A model generated the notes under the pieces. The model worked only from the letters and a program-made list of their open reading frames with translations. It had not been told where the DNA came from and did no database searches. DNA of 64,000 nucleotides from Shewanella zhangzhouensis (lineage in GTDB: Bacteria; Pseudomonadota; Gammaproteobacteria; Enterobacterales; Shewanellaceae), in assembly GCF_019457615.1 (NCBI RefSeq), contig NZ_CP080414.1, positions 928,501 through 992,500 of the forward strand. The letters are read 5' to 3'. The translations under genes were made by a program, and so were the position numbers. Positions within the stretch are counted from its first letter, which is position 1, and every line of letters starts with the position of its first letter. Positions 1 through 7,876 of this stretch are shown here, one piece after another.

Positions 1-27
1 CAACAGCAGGCGTGTTTTGGCGCTCAT
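1..27 (-). CDS. 5' end of a gene coupled to the M16 peptidase gene (partial)
   Basis: Only nine codons are visible, reading MSAKTRLLL on the minus strand before the window ends. The ATG overlaps the TGA of the preceding M16 peptidase gene in an ATGA arrangement, which is typical of translational coupling. M16 peptidase genes often come in pairs, so a second M16 subunit is a reasonable guess, but nothing in nine codons proves it. Confidence 0.45.
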
Positions 28-1475
28 AATGCCAGCTCCTCAAGGCCTTCGGCCCAGCTTTCGGGGAGCCATTCCAGCAGGCCTTTTCCAAGGCGGGTGT
101 GCCATGCGGGTTTCAGATCGAGCCTGACGCTGTGGCCTGCAAAATAGCGCTGCGCAACTCGCATCAGGTCGTCTTCACTGACATCCCGTACCCTGAGCCA
201 AGGGCTGAGCAGCGGCTGTGCATTGTCAGTGGCAGGGCTTGCGGCGAGCCACTGCGCCAGGGTTTCATCACTGCTGAGCTGCGCTTGGTAGTCGGCGAGC
301 CAGAGCTGCTTGAGTTGACAAAGCTCGGTGCCTTTCATGGGCTCACTGGCGGCCTGGTTTATCAGCATTTCGATACCCGCAGCCAGGGTATCCAGGCTTA
401 CATTGGCACGGGGCACCAGCACCAGATTGGTCATGCCGTGGCGCTCCATTTCCAGTGGCAGAGAATAGTGCAGCAGGCTCTGCTTGCCACTGACGCCGGC
501 GCGTTCGATGCTGCTGGCGATACGCTGAAAAAGCCTGAGCTCCAACAACTTGATGGCGGCGGCATCCGGGTGACTGCGTCCCACTGTGTGCCAGGCCATC
601 AGGAGCCCGGGCCAGGGGGCTCTTTCATCTATGACTTCGCCATGGACGGGAGCGCGAGGAGTGAAATCTGGCGTCGCTGCGTTATCCGCTGGTGCCCCTT
701 GGTCGAACCCCGCTGTTTCCGGTGACTGCGCAGGCTCTTGCCAGTTGCCAAAATGGGTGCTGACCTGGGTTTCAACATCCCCCGGCAGGGCACCGGTGAG
801 CGCCATACTCAGACGCGATGGCCGATAAAAACGCTCATGAAAGGCCTTAAGGCTGCCCGCATCGGCACCGAGAATGTCGGCGCGATTGCCAATAATGGCG
901 TGACGGTAGGGGGTATCCGCCGCCTGACTCAGCAAAAAGGTCATTGCCGCACGAAAGTAGGGTTGGTTATCTATGGTTTGTGCCATTTCCGCCAGCACGG
1001 TTTTTTGCTGATTGGTAATGGCTTCGGCAGCAAATTGGGGATGCTCAAAGCGGTCCCGCTCCAATGCCAGGGTAAAGGCCAGCCCCTCGGCGGGGATTCG
1101 GGTGTAGTAGCGGGTGTCATCGAACAGGGTACTGGCATTAAAGCTGGCACCCATGGCGTTCATCAGTTGGCTGTAACCATCGCCGGGGGCCTGGCGACTG
1201 CCCTTGAAAAGCAGATGCTCAAACAAATGGGCCCAGCCGGTTTGTCCCTGGGATTCGTGGCGAGAGCCCACCGCAAAGCGGCTTGCCAGGGTGATGTTTT
1301 GTTTGTTGGCCTTTGGAAGCCAAAACAGGCGGATACCGTTATCAAGCTGCCTTGTCTCTACGGCGTCATCCAGATGCCTTAACGGCTGGTCATCGAACTG
1401 GCATTCGGACAGGGGCGCGAGTGTCATCATCGACAGGCCAAGTACTGCCAGCAATCCCATGAATATCTTCCCCAA
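24..1475 (-). CDS. M16 family zinc metallopeptidase, exported
   Basis: Predicted 483-residue pitrilysin/insulinase-type (M16) peptidase. The inverted zinc motif HxxEH is seen as HLFEH at residues 83-87, in the usual context WAHLFEHLLFKGS. A hydrophobic N-terminus of about 25 residues ending near LSEC looks like a signal peptide, possibly of a lipoprotein, so the protein probably acts in the periplasm. The length fits a single-chain M16B-type protein with two half domains, of which only the N-terminal half carries the zinc site. The stop codon overlaps the start of the next gene on the same strand, suggesting a two-gene unit. In M16B proteins the partner may be a catalytically inactive subunit. 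The substrate cannot be told from sequence. Confidence 0.88.
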   Translation of the reverse strand: MGKIFMGLLAVLGLSMMTLAPLSECQFDDQPLRHLDDAVETRQLDNGIRLFWLPKANKQNITLASRFAVGSRHESQGQTGWAHLFEHLLFKGSRQAPGDGYSQLMNAMGASFNASTLFDDTRYYTRIPAEGLAFTLALERDRFEHPQFAAEAITNQQKTVLAEMAQTIDNQPYFRAAMTFLLSQAADTPYRHAIIGNRADILGADAGSLKAFHERFYRPSRLSMALTGALPGDVETQVSTHFGNWQEPAQSPETAGFDQGAPADNAATPDFTPRAPVHGEVIDERAPWPGLLMAWHTVGRSHPDAAAIKLLELRLFQRIASSIERAGVSGKQSLLHYSLPLEMERHGMTNLVLVPRANVSLDTLAAGIEMLINQAASEPMKGTELCQLKQLWLADYQAQLSSDETLAQWLAASPATDNAQPLLSPWLRVRDVSEDDLMRVAQRYFAGHSVRLDLKPAWHTRLGKGLLEWLPESWAEGLEELAL

Positions 1476-1564
1476 GCCTTTGGAATGGCATTCAGTTTTT
1501 CATCATTACTGATATGATGGCAAGAGCTTTCCACCCTCTTGTTTTTAAGCCAAGGATGCCCGTT

Positions 1565-2389
1565 ATGAGTCGTTCACCCTTCCAAACCTTTGTCTGGCGC
1601 AGTGAGATATTTGAATGTCAAAGCACCGACATCCAACGTTTTTACAGCTTGCTTGCCATTGAGACAGAGCGCCTTGGTCTTGGCAGTAAAATCCTGGGGC
1701 AGGCAGGGCACCATCCGTTGTATCTGTTGCAATCACCCGGGCAGAAAGCCGGTTTGCCCAATTTGCTTATCAGCGCCGGTTTCCACGGTGAAGAGTCTGC
1801 CGGTCCCTGGGGGCTGTTGCACTTTTTATCGCAGCTGGATGGCGAGCTGTTCAAGCGGGTAAATCTGAGCGTATTGCCGCTGGTTAACCCCACCGGGTTT
1901 GCCAAAGGGCACAGGTTCAATGAGCTGGGTGAAAACCCCAATCGCGGCTTTTTTATTGAAAATGGCAAAGCCAAGCCCGGCGATGATACCTCGGCAGAAG
2001 GACGCATCTTGCTTGAACACGCCCACCTGCTGCAGGTGGCCAGCCGTGATGGCATCCTCACCTGTCATGAAGACGTGCTGCTGACAGACACCTATGTGTA
2101 TACCTTTGAGCCAAGCCAGGCGCCCGGCCGTTTCAGTCACAGCTTGCGGGATGCACTGGGGCAGTATTTCCCCATTGCCGCCGATGGCGATGTCGACAAC
2201 TGTCCGGTACGCAGCGGCGTGATTTTCAACCACTTCGATACCTCATTCGAATCCTTTTTGGTGCGCAGCGGTGCCCGCGTGGGTTGCTGCAGTGAGACTC
2301 CGGGCCAGCAGCCGCTGGATCAACGCATTCTGGCCAATGCCGCCGCCATGAACACCTTTGTGAACATGTTGGCACCGGAATTGAGTTAA
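1565..2389 (+). CDS. M14 family zinc carboxypeptidase-like protein
   Basis: Predicted 274-residue protein of the M14 (carboxypeptidase / succinylglutamate desuccinylase-like) superfamily. The zinc-binding HxxE is seen as HGEE at residues 74-77 within SAGFHGEESAGPWG. A later TCHED segment and a CSETPG segment fit the third ligand and the catalytic glutamate region. There is no signal peptide, so it is probably cytoplasmic and acts on a peptide or amino-acid derivative. The start at MSRSPF was chosen because AAGG lies nine bases upstream; in-frame ATGs at 1514, 1517 and 1556 lack a comparable site. It is divergent from the M16 gene and ends in front of a strong bidirectional terminator. The precise substrate is unknown. 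Confidence 0.82.
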   Translation: MSRSPFQTFVWRSEIFECQSTDIQRFYSLLAIETERLGLGSKILGQAGHHPLYLLQSPGQKAGLPNLLISAGFHGEESAGPWGLLHFLSQLDGELFKRVNLSVLPLVNPTGFAKGHRFNELGENPNRGFFIENGKAKPGDDTSAEGRILLEHAHLLQVASRDGILTCHEDVLLTDTYVYTFEPSQAPGRFSHSLRDALGQYFPIAADGDVDNCPVRSGVIFNHFDTSFESFLVRSGARVGCCSETPGQQPLDQRILANAAAMNTFVNMLAPELS

Positions 2390-2510
2390 ACGCTGAGGGC
2401 ATATGCGCCACGGGAATGACGGGGAATCTGCCTGCTCATCACTGTGACGCAGCATCTCGCCGGGCAATTTAGCGTGTTGGGTAATTAAGCTTGGTGGGCG
2501 TTTCAGCGCC

Positions 2511-2549
2511 AAAATAAAAACAGCCACTTAAAGTGGCTGTTTTTATTTA
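2511..2549. terminator. Bidirectional rho-independent terminator
   Basis: A near-perfect inverted repeat (stem ACAGCCACTT / AAGTGGCTGT) is flanked by an A-run on one side and a T-run on the other. It lies between the convergent M14 and L,D-transpeptidase genes and can serve both. Confidence 0.9.
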
Positions 2550-2564
2550 TCGGGTTATCCCAAC

Positions 2565-3479
2565 TCAGGGATTGATGCGGGTTGGCATGCCGGTACGGGC
2601 TTCCAGCAGACGCTTCAATACGAAGGAGTCGGTTTCGGCATGGGCCACAAAGCGGCTGATGGCCGTGGGCAGCGTCAGCGGCACAGGCTCGGCGGAATCA
2701 AATTCGGCCTGAGTGCGTGACAGCGGCTGGTGCACTTCGAGGTAGCGCGCGCCATCGGGCTCTTCGGTGGCCTTGATGGGCTGATTCACAAACTGCACTC
2801 GGGTGCCCACGGGCACACTGTTAAACAGGTGCTCGATGTCGGTGTCACGCAGACGCACACAACCCTGGCTTACCCGTAAACCAATGCCAAAGGTGGCGTT
2901 GGTGCCATGAATGGCATAGAGATTACCGATATAGAGCGCAAAGAGGCCCATGGGGTTGTCGGGGCCTGCCGGCCACACGGGGGGCAGGGTCACGCCCTTG
3001 GCGGCATATTCCTTGCGAATGCGGGCCGTGGGGGTCCAGGTTGGGTTGGCGCGTTTGCGCTGCACCGTGGTGACCCAGTTTTCCGGGGTGTCACGGCCTA
3101 CCTGACCGATACCTATGGGCAGCACTTCAACGATTTTTTTACCCTTGGGGTAATAGTAGAGACGCATCTCGGCGATGTTGATCACTATGCCTTCCCGCGG
3201 CGCATCGGGCAGGATCAACTGGTGAGGAATGATCAGGGTGCTGCCTGGCTTTGGCAGGAAGGGGTCGACCCCGGGGTTGGCTTCCATCAGGTTTGACAGA
3301 CCCAACTGGAACTGCGAGGCGATATCCTCGAGGGTACGCTTGTCGTCAGGGACAACATAATACTGAATTTCCCCCACCAGACGACTGTCTTTGGCGGGCA
3401 GGGGATAGATCACCGCCAGTGCCGATTGGCAAAAGCTGATGAGGCTGAAAAATATGACGAGGCTAAAAACAGGTTTCAT
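2565..3479 (-). CDS. L,D-transpeptidase (ErfK/YbiS/YcfS/YnhG family)
   Basis: Predicted 304-residue periplasmic L,D-transpeptidase. A signal peptide (about residues 1-22) is followed by a LysM-like peptidoglycan-binding segment (about 40-86) and a YkuD catalytic domain (about 97-235). The YkuD signature is complete: HGTN with H191, then SQGCVRL with catalytic C207. Family members form 3-3 cross-links in peptidoglycan or attach Braun-type lipoprotein to it. Which of these this protein does cannot be told. It is a single gene convergent with the M14 peptidase gene and shares its terminator. The ATG at 3479 starts a typical signal peptide, so the start is credible. Confidence 0.92.
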   Translation of the reverse strand: MKPVFSLVIFFSLISFCQSALAVIYPLPAKDSRLVGEIQYYVVPDDKRTLEDIASQFQLGLSNLMEANPGVDPFLPKPGSTLIIPHQLILPDAPREGIVINIAEMRLYYYPKGKKIVEVLPIGIGQVGRDTPENWVTTVQRKRANPTWTPTARIRKEYAAKGVTLPPVWPAGPDNPMGLFALYIGNLYAIHGTNATFGIGLRVSQGCVRLRDTDIEHLFNSVPVGTRVQFVNQPIKATEEPDGARYLEVHQPLSRTQAEFDSAEPVPLTLPTAISRFVAHAETDSFVLKRLLEARTGMPTRINP

Positions 3480-3607
3480 CTGACTCTATTGACTCTCACT
3501 GGTGCGGCACAATCCTGAGCCTGTGGGATACCTTGATGTCTGACTCCATGGCAGAGCAGGCATCCTCATCGAATTCGCGCAGAATTTCAACTGCTATTTG
3601 ACAATAA

Positions 3608-5128
3608 TTATTTCAATCCGAGGCGCTTGGCGAGCCGGTGCAGGTTACCGGGATCCAGCCCGAGGGCTCTGGCGGTGGAGGCCCAGTTACCGCGATTGGC
3701 GCTGAGAATTTGGCCTATGTAGGCCGCCTGAAATGCATCTGTGGCTTCCTTGAGGTTTTTGCCTTCCACCTGAGCGCCCACCACCGGGCTTTGCACAGGT
3801 ACAGACGCGCTCTGGCCGCCGATGGCAAGCATCTGGGGCTCTATCATCACGGCGCCGTCATCGCTGGCGGCTCTGGCCAGGGTGGCAGCCCTTTTTATCA
3901 CATGTTCAAGCTCGCGTACGTTGCCCGGCCAGTCGTGGTTTTTCAGGCGGCTCAGGGCATCGGGTCTTATTCTGAGCACCGACAGCCCGAGGGACTTGCG
4001 GCTCTGCTCAAGAAAATGACCGCACAGAGGGCCAAGATCTTCCGGGCGCTCCCTAAGCGGCGGCACGTGGAGCGGGAAGACGCTCAGGCGGTGGTACAGG
4101 TCGGCGCGGAAGCGGCCCGCCAGGACTTCCTGTTTCAAATCCTTATTGGTAGCGGCAATGATGCGCACATCCACCTTGAGGCTGCGGTCATCGCCGATGC
4201 GCTGCACATCACCGTATTGCAATACCCGAAGCAGCTTGGCCTGCAGTCCCAGTGGCAGCTCACCGATTTCGTCCAAAAACAGGGTGCCCTTGTCGGCGGT
4301 TTCGAATTTACCGCTGCGGTGACTGATTGCGCCGGTAAAGGCCCCTTTCACGTGACCAAAAAGCTCGCTCTCGGCGACAGACTCCGGCAGGGCGGCGCAG
4401 TTGAGGTACACCAGTGCTTTACCGGCCCGTGGACTGGCCTGATGTACGGCGCGGGCGACCAGCTCCTTGCCTGTCCCTGTTTCGCCGAGTATGAGTACAC
4501 TCAGATCCGTGCCTGCCACCGCGAGTATCTCCTGACGCAGGCTCTCCATCACGGGGGCATTGCCCACCATGGGCGGAGTATCGTTGTTTGCCTCGCGGCT
4601 GCCGTGACCAAGCAGCGACACCCGCTCCAATTTATCCAGCAACAGGGCATTTTTCAAAGACGCCGCACTTAAGGCGCCAAGTGCCCTCAGTTCCATGGTG
4701 CCGAGATTATCGAATCGCTGTGGGTCGAAGGCATCCAGTGTCAGCGCGCCAATCAGCTTTTCGTCGTCAAACAGTGGCAGGCCAATGCAGGCATGCACGT
4801 GGAGCCTGTCTTCCTGATTGGGAATAAGGCCGTCGTAGGGATCCGGCAGGGCACTGTCGGCGGGGAAACGCACCAGGTCGCCTGCTCTGGCGATGGCTTC
4901 GAGGCGCGGATGGCTGTCGATGGCAAAGTGGCGTCCGGCCACGTCCTCGGCCAGCCCTGCGGTTGCAAGGGGGACAAAGTGACGGTCGCGGAACTCCAGC
5001 AGTGCGGCGGCATCACAACCCAGGTTGGCTTTGACTGTGTCCACCAGTCTGGCAAAGCGGTCACGGTGTGACAGGCCGGAGGTGATATCCAGTGCGATGC
5101 GGGTGAGCAGGGTTTGGCTGAGTGGCAT
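3608..5128 (-). CDS. norR: NorR, nitric oxide-responsive sigma-54 activator
   Basis: Predicted 506-residue bacterial enhancer-binding protein. An N-terminal GAF domain (about 1-170) senses NO through non-haem iron in the family. The central AAA+ domain has Walker A GETGTGKE, the sigma-54-contacting GAFTGA loop and Walker B LFLDEIGEL. A Fis-type helix-turn-helix ends in NLHRLAKRLGLK, as in E. coli NorR. The start MPLSQTLLTRIALD was chosen because it aligns with the known E. coli N-terminus (504 residues). Alternative ATGs at 5170 and 5194 add 14 or 22 residues, and no start has a strong ribosome site. It lies 100 bp downstream of norB on the same strand, so it may be co-transcribed. In E. coli the regulator is divergent from its target, so this order differs. 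Confidence 0.93.
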   Translation of the reverse strand: MPLSQTLLTRIALDITSGLSHRDRFARLVDTVKANLGCDAAALLEFRDRHFVPLATAGLAEDVAGRHFAIDSHPRLEAIARAGDLVRFPADSALPDPYDGLIPNQEDRLHVHACIGLPLFDDEKLIGALTLDAFDPQRFDNLGTMELRALGALSAASLKNALLLDKLERVSLLGHGSREANNDTPPMVGNAPVMESLRQEILAVAGTDLSVLILGETGTGKELVARAVHQASPRAGKALVYLNCAALPESVAESELFGHVKGAFTGAISHRSGKFETADKGTLFLDEIGELPLGLQAKLLRVLQYGDVQRIGDDRSLKVDVRIIAATNKDLKQEVLAGRFRADLYHRLSVFPLHVPPLRERPEDLGPLCGHFLEQSRKSLGLSVLRIRPDALSRLKNHDWPGNVRELEHVIKRAATLARAASDDGAVMIEPQMLAIGGQSASVPVQSPVVGAQVEGKNLKEATDAFQAAYIGQILSANRGNWASTARALGLDPGNLHRLAKRLGLK

Positions 5129-5228
5129 TGAGGTAGGCTGCCCCGAACTAAATAGCGTTGGGGTCAGCATACTCTGGTTGGGTGAGATTGTCATTTTGAC
5201 ATGGGGGCGCACAGCGCCCCCGATAAGG

Positions 5229-7505
5229 TTAGATAGTGGAGGTTTGAATAGCGGCCACGGTGCGGCGTGACAACGCCTTGCGAACGATATCCACCAGGAA
5301 CATGGCCAGCAGCAGACCGCCGACGCTGAAGATAACGTCGCCAAATACCCGCATCCACACCAGAGTCTCCACCGTGGAGGAATGAATAACCGCTGGTGAG
5401 CGGGCAAACCAGTAGCCGTTTTCAATCACAGCGAAGAACTGGGTGATACCCATTGGCAGCAACGACATGAATACCATGGCTGCCAGGCCCAGGTTCAGGC
5501 TCCAGAACGCGCCCTTGAGCAGCTTCTCATTCCAGGGCATTTCCAGGGTCAGGCCGCGCAGACAGGAGAGCATCAAACCTATGCCCAGCATGCCGTACAC
5601 GCCCATGAAGGCGGCGTGGCCGTGGGTTGCCGTGGTGTTTAGGCCCTGAATAAAGTAGAGCGAGATTGGGGGGTTAATCAGGAAACCGAGCACGCCGGCA
5701 CCGACCAGGTTCCAGAATGCGGTGGCGACGAAGAACATGATGGCCCAGTGGTAGCGCTGCATCCAGGGAGCGGCATGGCGCAGACGATAGCTTTCAACGG
5801 CCTCAAACCCAATCAGAGCCAGGGGAACCACTTCCAGTGCCGAGAAGATGGAGCCCCAGGCGATGATTGAGTTGGTGGTGCCGGTAAAGTACAGGTGGTG
5901 CAGGGTGCCGATAAGACCACCGGTAAGGAAGATAACAGTGGCGAAGAGCACAGCAGCATTGGCGTTGCGGGCACGGATAAGGCCCAGGCGAACCAACAGC
6001 AGGGCAATAACCGAGGTGGCGAAGGTTTCAAAGAAGCCTTCTACCCACAGGTGCACCACCCACCAGCGCCAGTATTCGGCCATCGCCAGGTTGGTGTGTT
6101 TGCCCATAAAGAGGCCGGCACCGTAGAAGAGTCCGATGGCAACACAGGAGGCGTAGAGCACCCAAATCACCGGACGCATTTCACCCTGCAGCTTAAGGGC
6201 GGGACGAATGGCGGCGGTCACCAGAGTCAGCCATATCATCAGGCCAGCCAGCAGCAAAATCTGCCATACGCGACCCAGATCCACATATTCATAGCCCTGA
6301 TGGCCAAAGAGGAAATTGTTGTCGAGGCTGAAATACTGCTGAACCCCCAACCATTCACCGGCCATGGAACCCAGCACCACAACAACCAGTGCGGCCCAGA
6401 GCACATTTACACCAAGACGCTGATATTTGGGCTCATGGCCGGACAGTGCAGGGGCTATGTAAAGACCCGTGCCGAGCCAGGCAGTGGCAATCCAGAACAC
6501 GGCCAGCTGGGTGTGCCAGGTACGGGTGACTGAATAGGGCAGGATCTCGGCCAGTGGCAGACCATAAAACTGCTGACCTTCCACCGCGTAGTGGGCCGTG
6601 ATGCCCCCCAACACTATTTGCAGCAGGAACAGGCCAATGGCGGTGATGAAATACTTGCCCACGGCCTTTTGTGATGGGGTAGGCTTGAAGCGGAACAGGG
6701 GGTCTTCTTTTGCAGGCTCTGGCAGTGGATGGGCCTTACCGGCAGCGTGATACCACACCAGACCACCAATCCCGGCTATCAGGGTGACAATGCTCAAAAT
6801 CGACCAGACGATATTGTCTGAGGTGGGGGTATTGCCAAGCTGAGGATCGTAGGGCCAGTTGGCGGTGTAGGTGTAAGTTTCACCCGGGCGCTCAGTGATG
6901 GCCGCCCAGGCACTCCAGAATACGAAGGCGTTGAGCTGCTGACGGTTTGCCAGGTCGGGGATGGTGCCTTCTTTCATGGCATACTGCTCACGCAGGGTTT
7001 GCATGGAGGCATCGTCACCGAAAAGTGCCACATAGTGCTCAACCACCTGGCCAATGGCCTCAATGCGTGTTGCGCTCAGTGGGACTTCCAGTTTATCGCC
7101 GTTGTTGAACAGGGTGTTGCGGCGCATATCGTCCCGCAGAGCCTGTTCAAGCGCGGCCTGCTGTGACTTGTCCAGCTCGGCAAAGGCTTTGCCATACTGG
7201 TTGTTGGCGCTGATGTTGAGCCAGGCTTCGGCCTCACGGTGTAACCAGTCGGCTGACCAGTCGGGCGCCACATAGGAGCCATGGCCCCAAATGGAGCCCA
7301 GTTGGTGCCCACCCATGGAGCGCCAAACCAGCTGGCCGCGAAGGATGTCGTTTTTGCTGTAAAGCGTTTGACCGCTTTCACTGGTGAAGGCATCCGGAAT
7401 GGGAGGCATCTCCCGATAGATTTCACTGCCAAGACTCAGCAGTACTGTGAAGGAGGCAATCAGCACTATTAGCAGTGCAATTGCCGTTTTGCGAAGTGAA
7501 CTCAT
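5229..7505 (-). CDS. norB: Quinol-dependent nitric oxide reductase NorB (qNOR)
   Basis: Predicted 758-residue integral inner-membrane enzyme reducing 2 NO to N2O with electrons from quinol. It has an N-terminal membrane helix, a periplasmic extension of about 200 residues in place of the separate NorC subunit, then the multi-helix haem-copper-oxidase-type core. Conserved text includes WRSMGGHQLGSIWGHGSYVAPDW, the histidine-rich WHTQLAVFWIATAW and HGHAAFMGVYG. The ATG at 7505 follows AGAGAGG at good spacing. An upstream in-frame ATG at 7562 lies beyond the sigma-54 promoter at 7547-7561 and so cannot be the start of that transcript. norR lies immediately downstream. Nothing points to denitrification in the window, so NO detoxification is the likelier role. 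Confidence 0.96.
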   Translation of the reverse strand: MSSLRKTAIALLIVLIASFTVLLSLGSEIYREMPPIPDAFTSESGQTLYSKNDILRGQLVWRSMGGHQLGSIWGHGSYVAPDWSADWLHREAEAWLNISANNQYGKAFAELDKSQQAALEQALRDDMRRNTLFNNGDKLEVPLSATRIEAIGQVVEHYVALFGDDASMQTLREQYAMKEGTIPDLANRQQLNAFVFWSAWAAITERPGETYTYTANWPYDPQLGNTPTSDNIVWSILSIVTLIAGIGGLVWYHAAGKAHPLPEPAKEDPLFRFKPTPSQKAVGKYFITAIGLFLLQIVLGGITAHYAVEGQQFYGLPLAEILPYSVTRTWHTQLAVFWIATAWLGTGLYIAPALSGHEPKYQRLGVNVLWAALVVVVLGSMAGEWLGVQQYFSLDNNFLFGHQGYEYVDLGRVWQILLLAGLMIWLTLVTAAIRPALKLQGEMRPVIWVLYASCVAIGLFYGAGLFMGKHTNLAMAEYWRWWVVHLWVEGFFETFATSVIALLLVRLGLIRARNANAAVLFATVIFLTGGLIGTLHHLYFTGTTNSIIAWGSIFSALEVVPLALIGFEAVESYRLRHAAPWMQRYHWAIMFFVATAFWNLVGAGVLGFLINPPISLYFIQGLNTTATHGHAAFMGVYGMLGIGLMLSCLRGLTLEMPWNEKLLKGAFWSLNLGLAAMVFMSLLPMGITQFFAVIENGYWFARSPAVIHSSTVETLVWMRVFGDVIFSVGGLLLAMFLVDIVRKALSRRTVAAIQTSTI

Positions 7506-7546
7506 TGTGGCCTCTCTAGCGCTTGTTCTAATGTCATCGCTATAAG

Positions 7547-7561
7547 GCAGAATGCGTGCCA
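7547..7561 (-). promoter_or_regulatory. Sigma-54 promoter of norB
   Basis: On the minus strand this reads TGGCACGCATTCTGC, which matches the sigma-54 consensus TGGCACG-N4-TTGC except for one base in the -12 element. The GG and GC doublets are exactly ten bases apart. Transcription would start near 7535, about 30 bases before the norB ATG. NorR is an obligate sigma-54 activator, so the site fits its neighbour. Confidence 0.85.
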
Positions 7562-7620
7562 TTATTGAATATTAAGCAATTACAAGCATTTACTGTTAAT
7601 TTGTTTTATTGAATTGTTTT

Positions 7621-7671
7621 TGTGACAACGTCACTTGATGTCATAAGGACATTGTAATTGTTTAAATGACA
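7621..7671. promoter_or_regulatory. NorR-like enhancer sites (three repeats)
   Basis: Two sites match the published NorR core GT-N7-AC: GTCATAAGGAC (7640-7650) and GTTTAAATGAC (7660-7670), both as TGT-N7-ACA. A third, TGTGACAACGTCA (7621-7633), differs in one half-site base and is itself palindromic. Spacing is 18 and 20 bp, and the block lies roughly 60-125 bp upstream of the sigma-54 promoter, the usual place for an enhancer. E. coli norVW also has three NorR sites. Binding is inferred. Confidence 0.65.
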
Positions 7672-7842
7672 TTGTTTAGTGTTGATGAATATTGGCAAGA
7701 TCTTGGTTGAAGCTGCCGACTCTGCAGGGTGAGTGGGCTAAATGAATGTTAAGCAGTAAAAACCAATATAAAACAGGAGTTTTACTTTTGGTTTTTCGAC
7801 ATTAAATTTGCTTTAAAATACCGTTTTGTCACATTTTGTCTG

Positions 7843-7848
7843 TATAAT
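7843..7848 (+). promoter_or_regulatory. Candidate -10 element of nhaP2
   Basis: A perfect TATAAT lies 28 bases upstream of the nhaP2 ATG in an AT-rich stretch. No good -35 hexamer is seen at 16-18 bp, so the assignment rests on the -10 alone. Confidence 0.4.
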
Positions 7849-7876
7849 TGTCGCGATTTCTTGATAGGGAGGCGCA

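Noticed and set aside
3638..4672. A 344-codon open frame on the plus strand
   Set aside because: It is antisense to norR, which matches its family over the full length.
5506..7562. Longer norB product starting at the ATG at 7562
   Set aside because: The sigma-54 promoter at 7547-7561 lies inside that extension, and the strong ribosome site belongs to the ATG at 7505.
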